Shown here piece after piece: positions 10,516 to 20,800 of a DNA stretch of 64,000 nt. Each line of letters opens with the position of its first letter. The stretch's first letter is position 1. Below the pieces are notes generated by a model that saw only the letters and a list, made by a program, of their open reading frames with translations, did no database searches and was not told the DNA's origin. Source of the DNA: Macrocystis pyrifera (taxonomy: Eukaryota > Sar > Phaeophyceae > Laminariales > Laminariaceae); assembly GCA_031763025.1 (NCBI GenBank), contig JASSKH010000029.1:7821121-7885120 (forward strand), written 5' to 3'. The translations under genes were made by a program, and so were the position numbers.

Positions 10516-11515
10516 CAGGGCTGTTCGCGGGTCGGGAGAAGTTCAAAATATCACGGGTCGGGTCGACAAGCAGTGTTCAAATTCTCACGGTTCGGGTCGG
10601 GTCGGGTCAAGAGGTATTCAAATCTCACGGGTCGGGTCAGGTCGGGTCAAGAGGTATTCAAATCTCACGGGTCAGGTGGGTCGGGTCGGGTCAAGAATTT
10701 TTCAAATATCACGGGTCGGGTCAGGTCAGGTCAAGAGGTGATGAATAGCTCACGGGTCGGGTCAGGTCAGGTCAAGAGGTGATGAACAGCTCACGGGTCG
10801 GGTCAGGTCATGACACGTGAGAAACGAGTCAATCACGGGTGGGGCCATCACGACCCGCGAGTTGTTTTATGCTGACCCGCGGGTCGGACCCGTACATCCG
10901 GCCCGCGGATCCGACACTTTGAAAACTTCCCTCTTTCTGCCCAAAGGCGTTTTTTGCGCCAATACTCAATAGTACTAACTTGGTATCATAATCGAACATT
11001 AACACACCACCAAATCTATATACGCATGTCCGCATCCATCCATACCCACCACAGCAAGGCCGCATACCACTGCGGGGTACAACAATGAAGCTTTATTTGT
11101 GTTTGTATAGTCGACCTATGGGCCGGATCCACGGGTCGAACCCGCGGGTCGAGAGAAGGGGTCTCGCGGGTTGAGGCGACCCGACCCGTGACACGACCCG
11201 TATCTCACGGGTCAACAGGAGTCCGGCGGATCAGAGTTGGGTCAGGAGATGTTCAAACTCTCACGGGTCAGGTCGGGTCGGGTCAAGAGGTTTTCAAATC
11301 CCACGAGTCGGGTCGAGTCGGGTCGGGTCAGGAGGTTTTCAAATCCCACGAGTCGGGTCGGGTCGGGTCGGGTCAGAAAGTTTTCAAAATCTCGCGGTTC
11401 GGGTAGTGTCGGTTCAAGATATCTAAAACTTTTCGCGGGTAAGGTCGGGTCACCTGACCCGACCCAACCGGGCCCGACCTGACCCGAGGTTTGACTTGAC
11501 CCGCGAACAACCCTG
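10516..11515. mobile_element. hAT-like non-autonomous foldback element, copy 1
   Basis: The element starts CAGGGCTGTTCGCGGG and ends CCCGCGAACAACCCTG, a near-perfect terminal inverted repeat with the CAGGG start typical of hAT elements. The flanks CAAATGTC and TAAATATC match at 6 of 8 bases, consistent with an aged 8-bp target duplication. Inside, both arms are minisatellites of (CACGGGTCGGGTC...) units of about 45 bp. A unique core of about 250 bp (10850-11100) is shared with the copy at 26448. No transposase is visible. Confidence 0.7.
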
Positions 11516-11668
11516 TAAATATCCCGTTTTCACCTCTTGGAGTCTCCTGAAGTACTTACACGTTCCTCCCTAGCACACCTCGTTTACCCTACTCCTCCTC
11601 ATCAATGATCCATCCCCACGTCACGCAAAGGGTGCTGGATACTACTGTAATGTTTTTTACATTTTCAG

Positions 11669-11962
11669 CACCGCATTTCACAGAAACGTGTATCTACTGC
11701 TGTAACTCCGATTCCGAGTGGTCCTTCTGTAGTGACGGTTACCCGGTCTGTGTGGGATATTTTTGGTTTGCATGCTATTGACAGTCAATGCGTCAAGCCT
11801 GTCACAGCAGTCAAATACCTATATGTTGCCGGGTTTTGCATAATAGTTGTTGTGTTGGTTATAGAAGGGTTGATCATCCGTCGAAAGCGATTCACAGAAA
11901 CGGTTGATATTCTTTCGACGTGGGAGAGAAGTTATGACACTTTGTTGCGACATTACGATTGA
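11669..11962 (+). CDS. Terminal exon of a single-pass membrane protein
   Basis: A strong acceptor (TTTTTTACATTTTCAG) precedes a 97-codon open frame ending in TGA at 11962. The product has a Ser/Thr-rich stretch (VSTAVTPIPSGPSVVTVTRS) and then one clear membrane segment (YLYVAGFCIIVVVLVIEGLI). A basic stop-transfer (IRRKR) and a short charged tail ending LLRHYD follow. This suggests a type I or tail-anchored membrane protein. Its upstream exons are not recognised; the hAT-like element ends 150 bp upstream. I do not recognise the family. Confidence 0.45.
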   Translation, partial: HRISQKRVSTAVTPIPSGPSVVTVTRSVWDIFGLHAIDSQCVKPVTAVKYLYVAGFCIIVVVLVIEGLIIRRKRFTETVDILSTWERSYDTLLRHYD

Positions 11963-12604
11963 TTCTATGTTGTACTTGTGCGGACAAGTAGTTCAGACAA
12001 GTACACCGACCAATTAACGAGAGTTAGAACCTTCTGTTTGGAATAGGTTGTGACACTTACCGCAAGCATCAAGCAAGCGTGTATTACAACTAAGTTGTTG
12101 AGTAATGGGATCCTATTATTGAACATTGAGTTGACGAATTACATGTCACGTCCATCGCGGGGTCGTATTGAGGATAGCTACTATACCACTGGTACACAAG
12201 TATGTGCCAGGTGGTCCATACCTGTTCGATTCCGCTGTCAGTGACATACGTGCACGTCGTCTAATATACGGAGGTTGTAGTGCATATAGCGGCATGACGT
12301 GCTGTTATGTATTTGTGGTATTCGAGTACGTCGCAGTATCGGATTAGTTCATTGTAAAACGATAGTAAGTACCACAGTACTTTGGTAAAGCACAAGGTGC
12401 GAAAAGCGACACCAGTACACAGGCTTTGCACTCTGATATGAACGCACGTACCATGCACAGGGTCAGTATATCCGATATCGTACTGTGCTCTATGTGCGAC
12501 GTATTGATATGATTGGTTCGTACAGAGCTCAAATTTGTTGAACAGATCAAGCAAGGTTGCCGGGTCGTTGGAGTTTGTTTTGTTGTCGTCGTACTGGTAA
12601 GCTA
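11963..12604. other. Non-genic stretch
   Basis: AT-rich, no exon or repeat recognised. Confidence 0.4.
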
Positions 12605-12660
12605 TTACGGGGGACCGTAGTAAGTAGGACCTGCGGTAAGCACAAAAACTATATAGATAC
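12605..12660. mobile_element. MITE half-copy
   Basis: Left end only: TTACGGGGGACCGTAGTAAG through CACAAAAACTATATAGAT. Confidence 0.7.
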
Positions 12661-12954
12661 AACTATAATTACGATTTTTGAGGTCGTTGTCACTTGCTAG
12701 CTCTTGGCAGACAGACCGACTGATAGACAGCTCTTCGCAAACAGCCCTTCTTCCTTCTTCTTCGCCAAACAGCCAAACAACCTTTCTTCTTTCTTCTTCC
12801 GCAAACTGCCAACCACAATAATAGACAGCTCTTTGCACGGCGCCTAAAAGAGGCGTCTCGCCTTCGACGAACGGCATAGATAGGTAGGTGCAGCTGTCGG
12901 CGGCCAAGCTGCTGCTGTCGGTGGCGAACCCAACCCCAACCTAGGTGCCGTGGA

Positions 12955-13160
12955 CATTGGGGTGCCGTGGGGGTTGCCATGATATGCCGTGGTATTGCCA
13001 TGGAGTGCCGTGGCGGTAGCCGCGGGGGTTGCCATGGTACTACCCATGGCATGTCATGGCAACCCCCACGGCGTGCCATGGAATCTTATGCCACACCATG
13101 GGATGCCGTGGTGATGCCATGGTATGCCATGGGCGGTACCATGGCAATGCCACGACATGC
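12955..13160. repeat. Inverted repeat / CCATGG-rich palindromic array
   Basis: GCCGTGGGGGTTGCCATGA near 12970 is mirrored by TCATGGCAACCCCCACGGC near 13055, giving arms of about 28 bp with a loop of about 60 bp. The loop is itself rich in CCATGG and GCCATGGTATGCC. The RNA or single strand would fold into a long hairpin. Confidence 0.75.
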
Positions 13161-13193
13161 CCATGACAAGGTCAAATAGTGTAGAACCCTGAG

Positions 13194-13997
13194 AACTCCG
13201 CGCCTGGTGGCAAAAACGTGGCCTTCGCCACCTGCAAGGATCTCACGTGCGCTGGTGGCGGGATCATCCTGACAGGGCAACCGACTGCGAGTTCTGTGCT
13301 CGCCCGATCAAGGAAGGGACTGTCTCGTACTCCCTCGAGACTGCTGACGGCGGTGAGTGTCTTATGTCTATTGTGCATGCTGTATGTTGCCAGTACGTTT
13401 TTTGGGGGTTTTCAATTGCCTTTTTGCATACAAACCTACGTCAAAGCGTTTATTTTTTTTTTACTCATCCATGCTCGTTCTTTCCCCTTCGTGCGTTGCG
13501 TCGGCTCCTCTTACACACAGTGCACGCGAACGCGCACATGCACAACTGTTTGCGGGACGTGAACGAAGGAACGGAGGATTCAGCTGTCGCCGTCACCGCT
13601 GCACCGAACGACGTGAGTGCTGCTGCTACTGTGGTGCATTTTCGGTGCATGCACACGATTTCTGTGTGTACATGTTTTGGTGACCCCACGTACTCATTTT
13701 TTGCTCGTTTTCGGCTGCCGCTGCTGCTGCTGCTGCTGTCAGCGCCACGCCATAAGTGCTGCTGCTGCTGTGCACCTGCTTCTCCTGTGCACTCGCTGCT
13801 GCTGTAGTGCTGCTGCGCTGTTGCCGTGCTGTGCACCTGCTGCTCCTGTGCAATTGCTGCTGCTGTATGTGGTGCTGCTGCGTTGTTGCCGTGCATCATG
13901 CTGGAAGCGTACATATTTTCGGATCGTCAATTCCGTAGGTTTTGCGATCGCGGCATACCAGGGTACATGCTTTTTTTTCCTTATTTTCATATCGTTG

Positions 13998-14032
<35 letters not shown>

Positions 14033-15439
14033 ACGCTGCCAACGCTGCGGCGATTCGTTGCAGCTTCTGCTGCTGCTGATGCTGTGGCTGCTTCTGCTGC
14101 TGCTGCTGCTGCTAATGCTAATGCTGCCGCAATATCCACTGAATGTTCGTACGTACTCGGATTACTGTTTTTCTTGGTCGTTTTTGTACTCAAATGGTTC
14201 CTTTTGATACGTGAAAAAATAGTTTTGTCGTTTTGCTCCTGCATTTTGCGTACGTACTGCAATTTCTCGTTTTTGGCTTGGTTATTTTCATATATATCGT
14301 TGCTATGCTGCTACTGTGGTGCTGCTGCGTTGTTGCCGTACATCATGCTGCACTTGTGTGTGTACATATTTCGGTATCGTCATTGAAATTCCGTAGGTTT
14401 TGCGATTGCGGCACACCAGGGTACATACTTTTTTTCTTCCTTATTTTCATATCGTTGCTATGCTGCTGCTGCCAACGCGGATTATTGTTTTTATTGGCCA
14501 TTTTTGTACCCAAAAGTTTTTTTTTATACGTAAAAAAAATATTTTGGTCGTTTTGCTCCTGCATTCTGCGTACGTACTACTTTTTCTCGTATTTCGTATT
14601 GTTGCTAATATGCTGCTGCTGCGTTGTTGCCGTACAGCATGCGGAGGTGGGTCTATAGTGAGGTAACGAAAATACTTTTCGGACGGCCTCGGGGCACATA
14701 CTTTTTTTCTCCCTTCCTTAGATATCGATGCTATGCTGCTGCTGCCAACGCTGTGGCGATCCGTTGCTGCTTCTGCTGCTGCTGCTGCTGCTGCTCTGCT
14801 TTCAGTGCTGCCGCGATATTCACTGAATGTTTTATGTACTCGGATAATTGTGTTTCCTGGTCGTTTTGTGGCGCTGCTGCGTTGTTGCCGTACATCATGC
14901 TGGACATGATTTGTGTGTATATTACACTTAAACTTGTGCGTGTTTACATATTTCTGTATCGTCAATGATTTTTTTTTGTGGTGCTGCTGCGTTGTTGCCG
15001 TACATCATGCTGGACGTGATTTGTGTGTGTACTGTACTACACTTGTGTGTCTACATATTTCTGTATCGTCAATGAAATTACGTACTTGCTGCTGCTGCTG
15101 CTGCTGCTGCTGCCGTTGTATAGCAAGCGATTACGTGCTGCTGTTGTGCCGCTGTAGAGTAGTACAAATAATGAACTCTGCCCCCCCCCCCTCCCTTCCT
15201 CCTCCCCCGCCATTCCCTGCACGCCACTCCCGCCCTGCACACCCTATATGTTTACTTCGACCAGGTCCGTGGCAAGTGCTACAACTGCCGCCTGACGGAC
15301 TCCACCGTCAAAGACGGAGACATCATCATCAAGCGCAAAAAGACTCCCTTCCATTTCGCCTGCTCCAGGGCTTCGCGGAATTCCGAAGCAGTACGCCAAG
15401 CAGATTGTCGCCATCCAGGACGAACGAAAAGAAACAAAT
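13194..15439 (+). CDS. Zinc-finger protein with two CxxC...H/C modules (partial)
   Basis: Three exons fit in phase. Exon 1 (about 13194-13352) holds CEFCARPIKEGTVSYSLETA and ends at GGCG|GTGAGT. Exon 2 (13521-13612) follows a strong acceptor (CTCTTACACACAG), contains AHMHNC and ends AAC GAC|GTGAGT. Exon 3 (15265 on) contains KCYNCRLTDSTVKDGDIIIK and PFHFAC, that is C-x2-C-x21-H-x2-C. The modules resemble the PARP-type treble clef (CxxC...HxxC) but are shorter; that is pattern similarity only. After HFAC the straightforward frame ends at about 15439. The overlapping frame reads GIPKQYAKQIVAIQDERKE, which looks more protein-like, so a one-base frame change just after the finger is likely. The 5' start is unclear. 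Nuclear, DNA- or protein-binding role is a guess from the fold. Confidence 0.5.
13690..15130. repeat. CTG-rich compound repeat inside the zinc-finger gene intron
   Basis: Runs of (CTG)n up to 10 units alternate with a recurring block containing GCGTTGTTGCCGTACATCAT and ATATTTCTGTATCGTCAATG at about 13880, 14330, 14625, 14885 and 14995. The block has been duplicated several times with CTG runs at its edges. Confidence 0.85.
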
Positions 15440-15998
15440 AGTTTCCCACATTTCCCAAAATCACGATTATTTCTTCCTACACATATCCAACGGGTTCAAC
15501 AGCGAACAGATCCACATTCTGGGCCTCCCGCCTCGTTACTACAGCATCCTGGAAGACTATCATGTCTCATCCAAACTCCTATGCTGGCTACATCGAAATC
15601 GCGGCCGCCCAGCAACTACCTGGTATACAACATTTCCATAACCGTTGTCGTTGCCGGCACTTCTGCTTTCTCTCCTGTCCCAAACCTTCCCTTAAACAAC
15701 AGCCTGTATGTTGTATATCATCCACATGCCAAGCACTACTCCACTCTCTCCCCACACTGATGAAATATGTTATTCTTATTATTAGACGAATGTCATTCTT
15801 ACTCTTGCGTCACCCGATCTTACGTTTCACATTATTCATAAATAAACCCGATTATTACATCCTGTACTGTTTCTTACACAACTACATTTAGTTTGGTTGG
15901 CTTTGGGCTATGTCGCCAATTGATTGCAGTTATATGTACACGAAACGACTCCGAAGGAAAGCCTTGTATTTCCCTATTTTTACTAGCATTATTTGAAT
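15440..15998. other. 3' flank of the zinc-finger gene
   Basis: Open in one plus-strand frame to about 15760 but low in recognisable coding features. AT-rich beyond 15770. Possibly 3' UTR. Confidence 0.3.
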
Positions 15999-16024
15999 CT
16001 ATTTACTATGGTCCCCCGTAATAG
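15999..16024. mobile_element. MITE terminus
   Basis: Only the right end remains: TATTTACTATGGTCCCCCGT then AATAG. Confidence 0.65.
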
Positions 16025-16317
16025 AGCCACGAGGTCACGAGATACGACACGCGTGCTCTCGCCCACCATGTCGCTCCTCGTCCCCCTCTCCCCCCATCGT
16101 CTCCTCTTCGAGAGACTGCTGTTAGTTATCTAACACAAAACTGCCCTTGGGCAATCTTTCTTTCATTGGCTCTGCGGAGCACAGCTCATGCTGTACAGTC
16201 GAGTGACGCACCGACTTAAGTGCTCATCTCTGCTGTGTGGTAGACTGTCCGAAGCAAGATCAACAGGTCTATCGTACACATACATGGATGGGTACACGAA
16301 ATACCTCCATTACCCGC

Positions 16318-16450
16318 AAACGCCAGCCAACATTACCGGCACTATATATAGCGTCAACCGGCACTAATTACTCCGCGCACTGCCGCACTGGTTAATCCCG
16401 TCTGCACCAAGCGATCCCTCAGGCACGATAGCGGGCAGCCGGCACTACTC
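16318..16450. repeat. ACCGGCACTA repeat, short array
   Basis: Same family as the array at 57650-58370: ACCGGCACTATATATAGCGT, CTGGTTAATCCCGTCTG, CCAAGCGATC. Confidence 0.75.
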
Positions 16451-16544
16451 ACCCGGCACTATTTGTATCTTAAGTTCTCAATGGGATAGATAGGCAGTAG
16501 GGAAGGGGTACGGTAGTCTATTGCTGTTGTTCTAAGGACTCCCC

Positions 16545-16870
16545 TGGGCTGGGTAATTTTTTTATTTATTTTTATCCTCCTTGGAGATCTGGGTAAAAAA
16601 AGCTTACGCCCAACACACTTTCTTATTTGTGTACCGGTTCTTGTCCATCTGTAGAACACAGATTTTAACGTGACACTCCACCAGTGTTCATGTCATGAAC
16701 TTGCCGGACCTCTTTAGTCTACCCCCTTTTAGGTTCGACCAAGAGGTAGGGATATCAGGGTAATCGATCGGTCTTTCACCCCTATAGCTCAGTAGGTAAC
16801 ACCTTCCTTCACATTTGACGTCGTCCAGGTCACGGGTTCGAACCACACTTCGAACGTTTCTTTTATAGCC
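16545..16870 (+). mobile_element. tRNA-derived SINE (Val-like head), copy 1
   Basis: After CTGGGCTGGGTAAT (16549) a tRNA-like head appears at 16781-16860. Its A box is TAGCTCAGTAGG (16786-16797) and its B box GGTTCGAACC (16835-16844). The GTCACGGGTTCGAACC arm and the TTTGACG loop resemble tRNA-Val(GAC), but the anticodon stem does not pair, so this is a SINE head or tRNA pseudogene rather than a working tRNA. Confidence 0.6.
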
Positions 16871-16984
16871 TAGAAACACTTCCCCCTGGTTCCCCAGATA
16901 ATGAAACGTAGCGGGTAGGTCAGCGTACAGACGTATACGGTTCCGACGCCCTAAAGATCCCACCGTTCAGAGGGGGGGGGAGTG

Positions 16985-17075
16985 TTATATGGATTACCCT
17001 GGGCTGGGTAATCGATCGGCCTTTTACCCTATTATAGCTCAGTGGGTAACACCTTCACACTGGCTGTACCGTAAT
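16985..17075 (+). mobile_element. tRNA-derived SINE, truncated copy 2
   Basis: Shares CTGGGCTGGGTAATCGATCG and an A box (ATAGCTCAGTGGGTAACACC) with the previous copy. The B-box part is missing. Confidence 0.55.
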
Positions 17076-17494
17076 TCGTGCTTTGGTTGAGAGGTGGTTT
17101 TCTTGCGAAGAAAATCGAGAACATCGACGCTAGTAGACGAGGGAAGGAAGGGCCCAACTCTTCTCGCGATAAAAAATGAAAGGCACAAACCGTAACGGGA
17201 GGGAGGGGGGAAGAGCCTGGTACGTGACCCTGGATCTGAGTGACGAGGAAGAGGGAAAAGAAGGGCGAATATAATAAATGGGATGTACAAAAACAAAAAC
17301 GAAAAATGATGTCAAAAAGAGACCGCGGCCTTGACCCCTTGACTGACCGCCCTCGCAACACTAAAACTACCATGATAAGGCCAAAAGAGACCTTGACCTG
17401 CCCCACAGAGGATAATTTGTTAAAATTAGCTCGTACTCGTACAGCAGCAGAATCTGGAGGGGGTCGCCCGTCTGGAGGATATCACGGCTCGCTC
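17076..17494. other. Diverged dispersed repeat
   Basis: 17090-17300 resembles 22600-22800 (shared GAAAGGGCCCAA..TTCTCGCGAT and GTGACCCTGGATCTGAG...GACC). It is a dispersed repeat of unknown class and no gene is seen. Confidence 0.45.
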
Positions 17495-18329
17495 ATGGTG
17501 ATACTAAATCGCTGCAAGATACGGTATGCTGTAGTTGTACTGGCTTTTTGTGTCATTACACTGCTGCGTACTCGACTCGTGAGGACAGACAAACGCACAC
17601 GTGATGCGAGAGAGATGGTAAGTAGATAGATGCTGTTGGAGAATCAAACACCCCATCCATGTTCGCGAGAGGCACCAATATGCACATAAATTTAAGTACT
17701 GTTTTTATATAGGTATACATATAAAATGCTTCTTATATTTTCGGACAAACTAGTGCTGGTATTTGTTACCATCGCTCGATTGTATCGTATGAGAGGATTG
17801 CACTTTTTTTTTTTTACCTGCTTCCACAGGTAAACCACGCCAGCCGAAGTCACCGGACAATGGGGCAACTACTAATGCTGCGGTTGCCCTCAGAGTACTG
17901 TTGGGTGCTGAGAGATCCCATACCGCATATCTGCCTCATATCCAACTCGCTACCAGGTACGTACACCAGCGCCCTTCTCAACCAAGAGAAAACATTCCAA
18001 CGGCAGATAGACGCTCTACCCTCTGTCCGTTGTTCTTCTCTGATGTACGCACGTACAGTAGCGCGCCGCAACGCACCCCCCCCGGATTTTGGGAAGAGAT
18101 ATTCGAAGCATTCCCTCCCTGGTGGGATCCTATTCGCAGACATTACTACTGCACCGCACCTGGGGTCGAAGTGAGACGGAGTCCGAATACCGAAGAGCCA
18201 AGGCGCAAATGCAAGGAGAGGGCACAGCAGTCTACACCAGTCCAAAGGGCAGGTGCACGAAAAAGGCGAGGCAAAAAACGCGGCGCAATCAATCATATCT
18301 TTTGCAGCAATACGTTACCTTTCAGGTGA
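17495..18329 (+). CDS. Spliced gene fragment, membrane-anchored, possibly sulfotransferase-like
   Basis: Exon 1 (17495-17617) starts at an ATG and encodes a short N-terminal tail plus one membrane segment (YAVVVLAFCVITLL). A basic region ending DAREM follows, then a perfect donor ATG|GTAAGT. Exon 2 (17830-17956) follows CTTCCACAG in phase and ends CCAG|GTACGT. It contains YCWVLRDPIPHICLISNSL, where LRDP recalls the 3'-phosphate-binding motif of sulfotransferases (LRDP/REPxxRxxS), though the usual Arg is replaced by His. Downstream, a possible acceptor at 18058 leads into either of two frames. One ends at 18177. The other, to 18329, contains PGFWEEIFEAFPPWWDPIRR and a Lys/Arg-rich tail. A type II Golgi topology would fit a carbohydrate sulfotransferase, but the evidence is one short motif. 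Confidence 0.35.
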
Positions 18330-18944
18330 AACGGTGAAAACGGCTTCCTTTGGCAACATTTTTACATTTTTACGACGAACGACGAGTAACGATGTATGAT
18401 ACGTACAAGATACCACGATACCTGGAACCGCTATACCAGACATCACAGGTGATAGATGATACACCGAAGCTTGCGTAGTGCGTACCTGGTATGTATGTAG
18501 CATGCTGCACTGCCAGAGGCAGCGGGTGCTTTTCGAGAACGCCACCGGTGTTCATATTAGGAAACACGCGCTTCGCTTTACGTCAGAGATGGGCGGCGTG
18601 TGCCTTGTCGCTGTGTTATGATTAATTGGGGGTGAATGCAAACAAGCATCGTGTCATTCCGTTTTTCTGTTTGTCCTCCCGAGAGGCCCCTCGTTTATAA
18701 CTACAGAGTACAGTATCAGAAGAGTGCACCCATTGGATGTCTGCCGCAAAGAGCTGTTCCAAACACATGTCTTTCTGAACGCTTGGTTGGCCACATGCTG
18801 CAATGCCGTCCGAGATGCAGGTTGCCGCATCGTATGAACACGATACTCTACACAAGCGAGTTCGGTGCCCGATGAGCTGCCATAGAAGAGGGAAAAGCTT
18901 CGCGGTCTTGACATCTCCTATCTTACCCGATTGTTACACGTAAG
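18330..18944. other. Non-genic stretch
   Basis: No exon recognised; one TACCTGGTA motif at 18483. Confidence 0.4.
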
Positions 18945-19015
18945 GTTCACCGGGCTGGGTAATCGATCGATATTTACTTCTATACGTCGCTCAACAGGTA
19001 ACACCTTCACGCGGT
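18945..19015 (+). mobile_element. tRNA-derived SINE, truncated copy 3
   Basis: GGGCTGGGTAATCGATCG followed by a decayed A box (ACGTCGCTCAACAGGTAACA). Confidence 0.5.
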
Positions 19016-19159
19016 GTCGACAACGACAAGCACCTGGTACGTATGATGATGTTGAGGTGAATGCATACTTGTATATATTCCGCTCACGACGGTTTTCTGT
19101 CCTATAACGTGAGGCCGCCCAGGAAGAAAAACCACGAACAACACTACCCCCCCTATCAC

Positions 19160-19500
19160 GTAGAGTGTATTGGGTGAGGTACCCACGAGGTATTTACATC
19201 GTAAACCCGTTGCTGTCTCTGGAAATGTCCATACCAGAAACTAAATCGATTAATTAATTGATGCTGTCATCCGCATGCAAAAAAATCCATCTCTAAAGCG
19301 GTTCTTAGTAGGATGCGGCTCTCCCTTCTTGCGACTCGCCCAACACCTCACGGCGCTTCGCGCTTGGTGCAAGCAATGTCTGCCTGGTCGGTGAAAATCC
19401 GACGTGCTCCGTCCCGGCATTGTAGGGATGCGAGGGTCTACGGTCATACGACTACGGCCATGCATGATAGTGAGTACCCCACCCCCCCCTCCCTCCTCCC
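19160..19500 (+). mobile_element. SINE-like element, C-tailed
   Basis: Sense-strand copy that includes ACCCACGAGGTATTTACATC near its left end and GGTGCAAGCAATGTCTGCCT in the body. It ends CATGCATGATAGTGAGTACC followed by C-rich sequence (19479-19500). Confidence 0.8.
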
Positions 19501-20689
19501 CCGTGGAGGGCCGAAAAACATGTTTTCGACAGACTAGAAGTGATCCCTGTATAGTGCGGATGCTTGACGATAGCCTATCGAGGATCGAAGCCTTGTCGTG
19601 TACAACAACAGATGGACACGATTTTTGCACAAACGACTCGCCTGCGAGGCCACGTGCAAGAAGACGTGAATATCGTTCGCAGTTTTCGTCTGGTTTGGCT
19701 GTCTTATTATCTTGTTGCTCGAATACTGTTTTTAGTTGTTCTGAGCGATTGTTGCTGCCGTACGCAGAGAGAAGAAGGCAGCGACCAGAGACAACGACGA
19801 GCAGAGAGAAACGGCGTGGAGGGCTGTCGCTTTGGGTGACAATATACGGATTGGATTGGAATAGATACGGAGGGTGTTGCCTTGTGGGATGCAGCTATTA
19901 CTATAGGCGTGTTCTTTTATCTTTGCATGCGGTCCCCCCCCGTTACTGTTGCAAATCGTAGTATATCTGGTACGAACGTACGTACGTACGAATATTTCAC
20001 TTCTACATCCGTGTCTGAAGTGTACGATTTCCGGAAGCTGTTCGTGATTTTCTTCTGCTGCTTTTGTTCCCTGGGGTACTTTTCCACTCCAGAGATATTG
20101 GAGCCTGTACTGTGACCACGGACTGGATCTTGGCGGTGAAGACAATATGTGACAACAACAGGTTGAGGGTTCTCAGCGGGAGGAGGGCGGTCAACAGAAC
20201 AGCCAATCAAAACGTCTGACCATCTGAGCTACCGGGATCATTAACACCTGCAATCCTATTATTTTATAATTATTTGTATGACGAGCTGAGCTGTAGCCGG
20301 AGGCTGCCAAATCTCCTCGTTGCAACGAAGCCGGTGGTGCTGCGGCCGCCGCCGCCACCCCCCCCCCCCCGCCACCGCAGCTGGTGTGCCATCGTTTGCG
20401 TACTGTAAGCTAATCAGTTAATGCTCTGACCTCCTTGAAGTAAGACCTTAGGATACAACCCCCCCCCCCCGCTCCTTGTCATCCACCCAGATTGCAAAGT
20501 CACCCCCCTTCCCCTCCGTATACAGACTACGACCACGGAAACCAAATACACCTCGACGTGCACCTGCGGAGAGTACATGCGAGTCCGCACAGGACTATAC
20601 CTAGAGAACTTAAGACTACGCGTACAGTACTACAATACCACAGCTAGGGTCTGCTGAAAAGCCTCCTTACGGTGCCACCGGTTATCTTG
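19501..20689. other. Unassigned stretch with weak open frames
   Basis: A plus-strand frame around 19600-19760 encodes a hydrophobic segment (LVWLSYYLVARILFLVVL), but no splice context supports it. C-runs near 20360 and 20460. ACGT-rich 12-mer at 19976-19990. Confidence 0.3.
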
Positions 20690-20800
20690 CCGCCGCCGCC
20701 AATGCCGCCTTTGCCGCTGCTTGTGCCGCTGCTACCCTTGCTGCTGCCGCTGCTGCTGTCGCCTCTTTCGTCGCTGCTAACGCTACTACCGCCATGGCGA
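20690..20800. repeat. GCN-rich imperfect trinucleotide tract
   Basis: GCCGCCGCC/GCTGCTGCCGCTGC-type sequence. It would encode poly-Ala on the minus strand, but no supported gene was found. Confidence 0.6.

Noticed and set aside
12261-12662. A 133-codon minus-strand frame ending in YRRSYLL-like residues
   Set aside because: The YRRSYLL string recurs wherever the MITE is translated; it is MITE sequence, not a conserved peptide.
16747-16764. TAGGGATATCAGGGTAAT differs by one base from the I-SceI homing site
   Set aside because: It lies in SINE-related DNA. No homing endonuclease or intron context is present, and one mismatch in a repeat is most simply chance.
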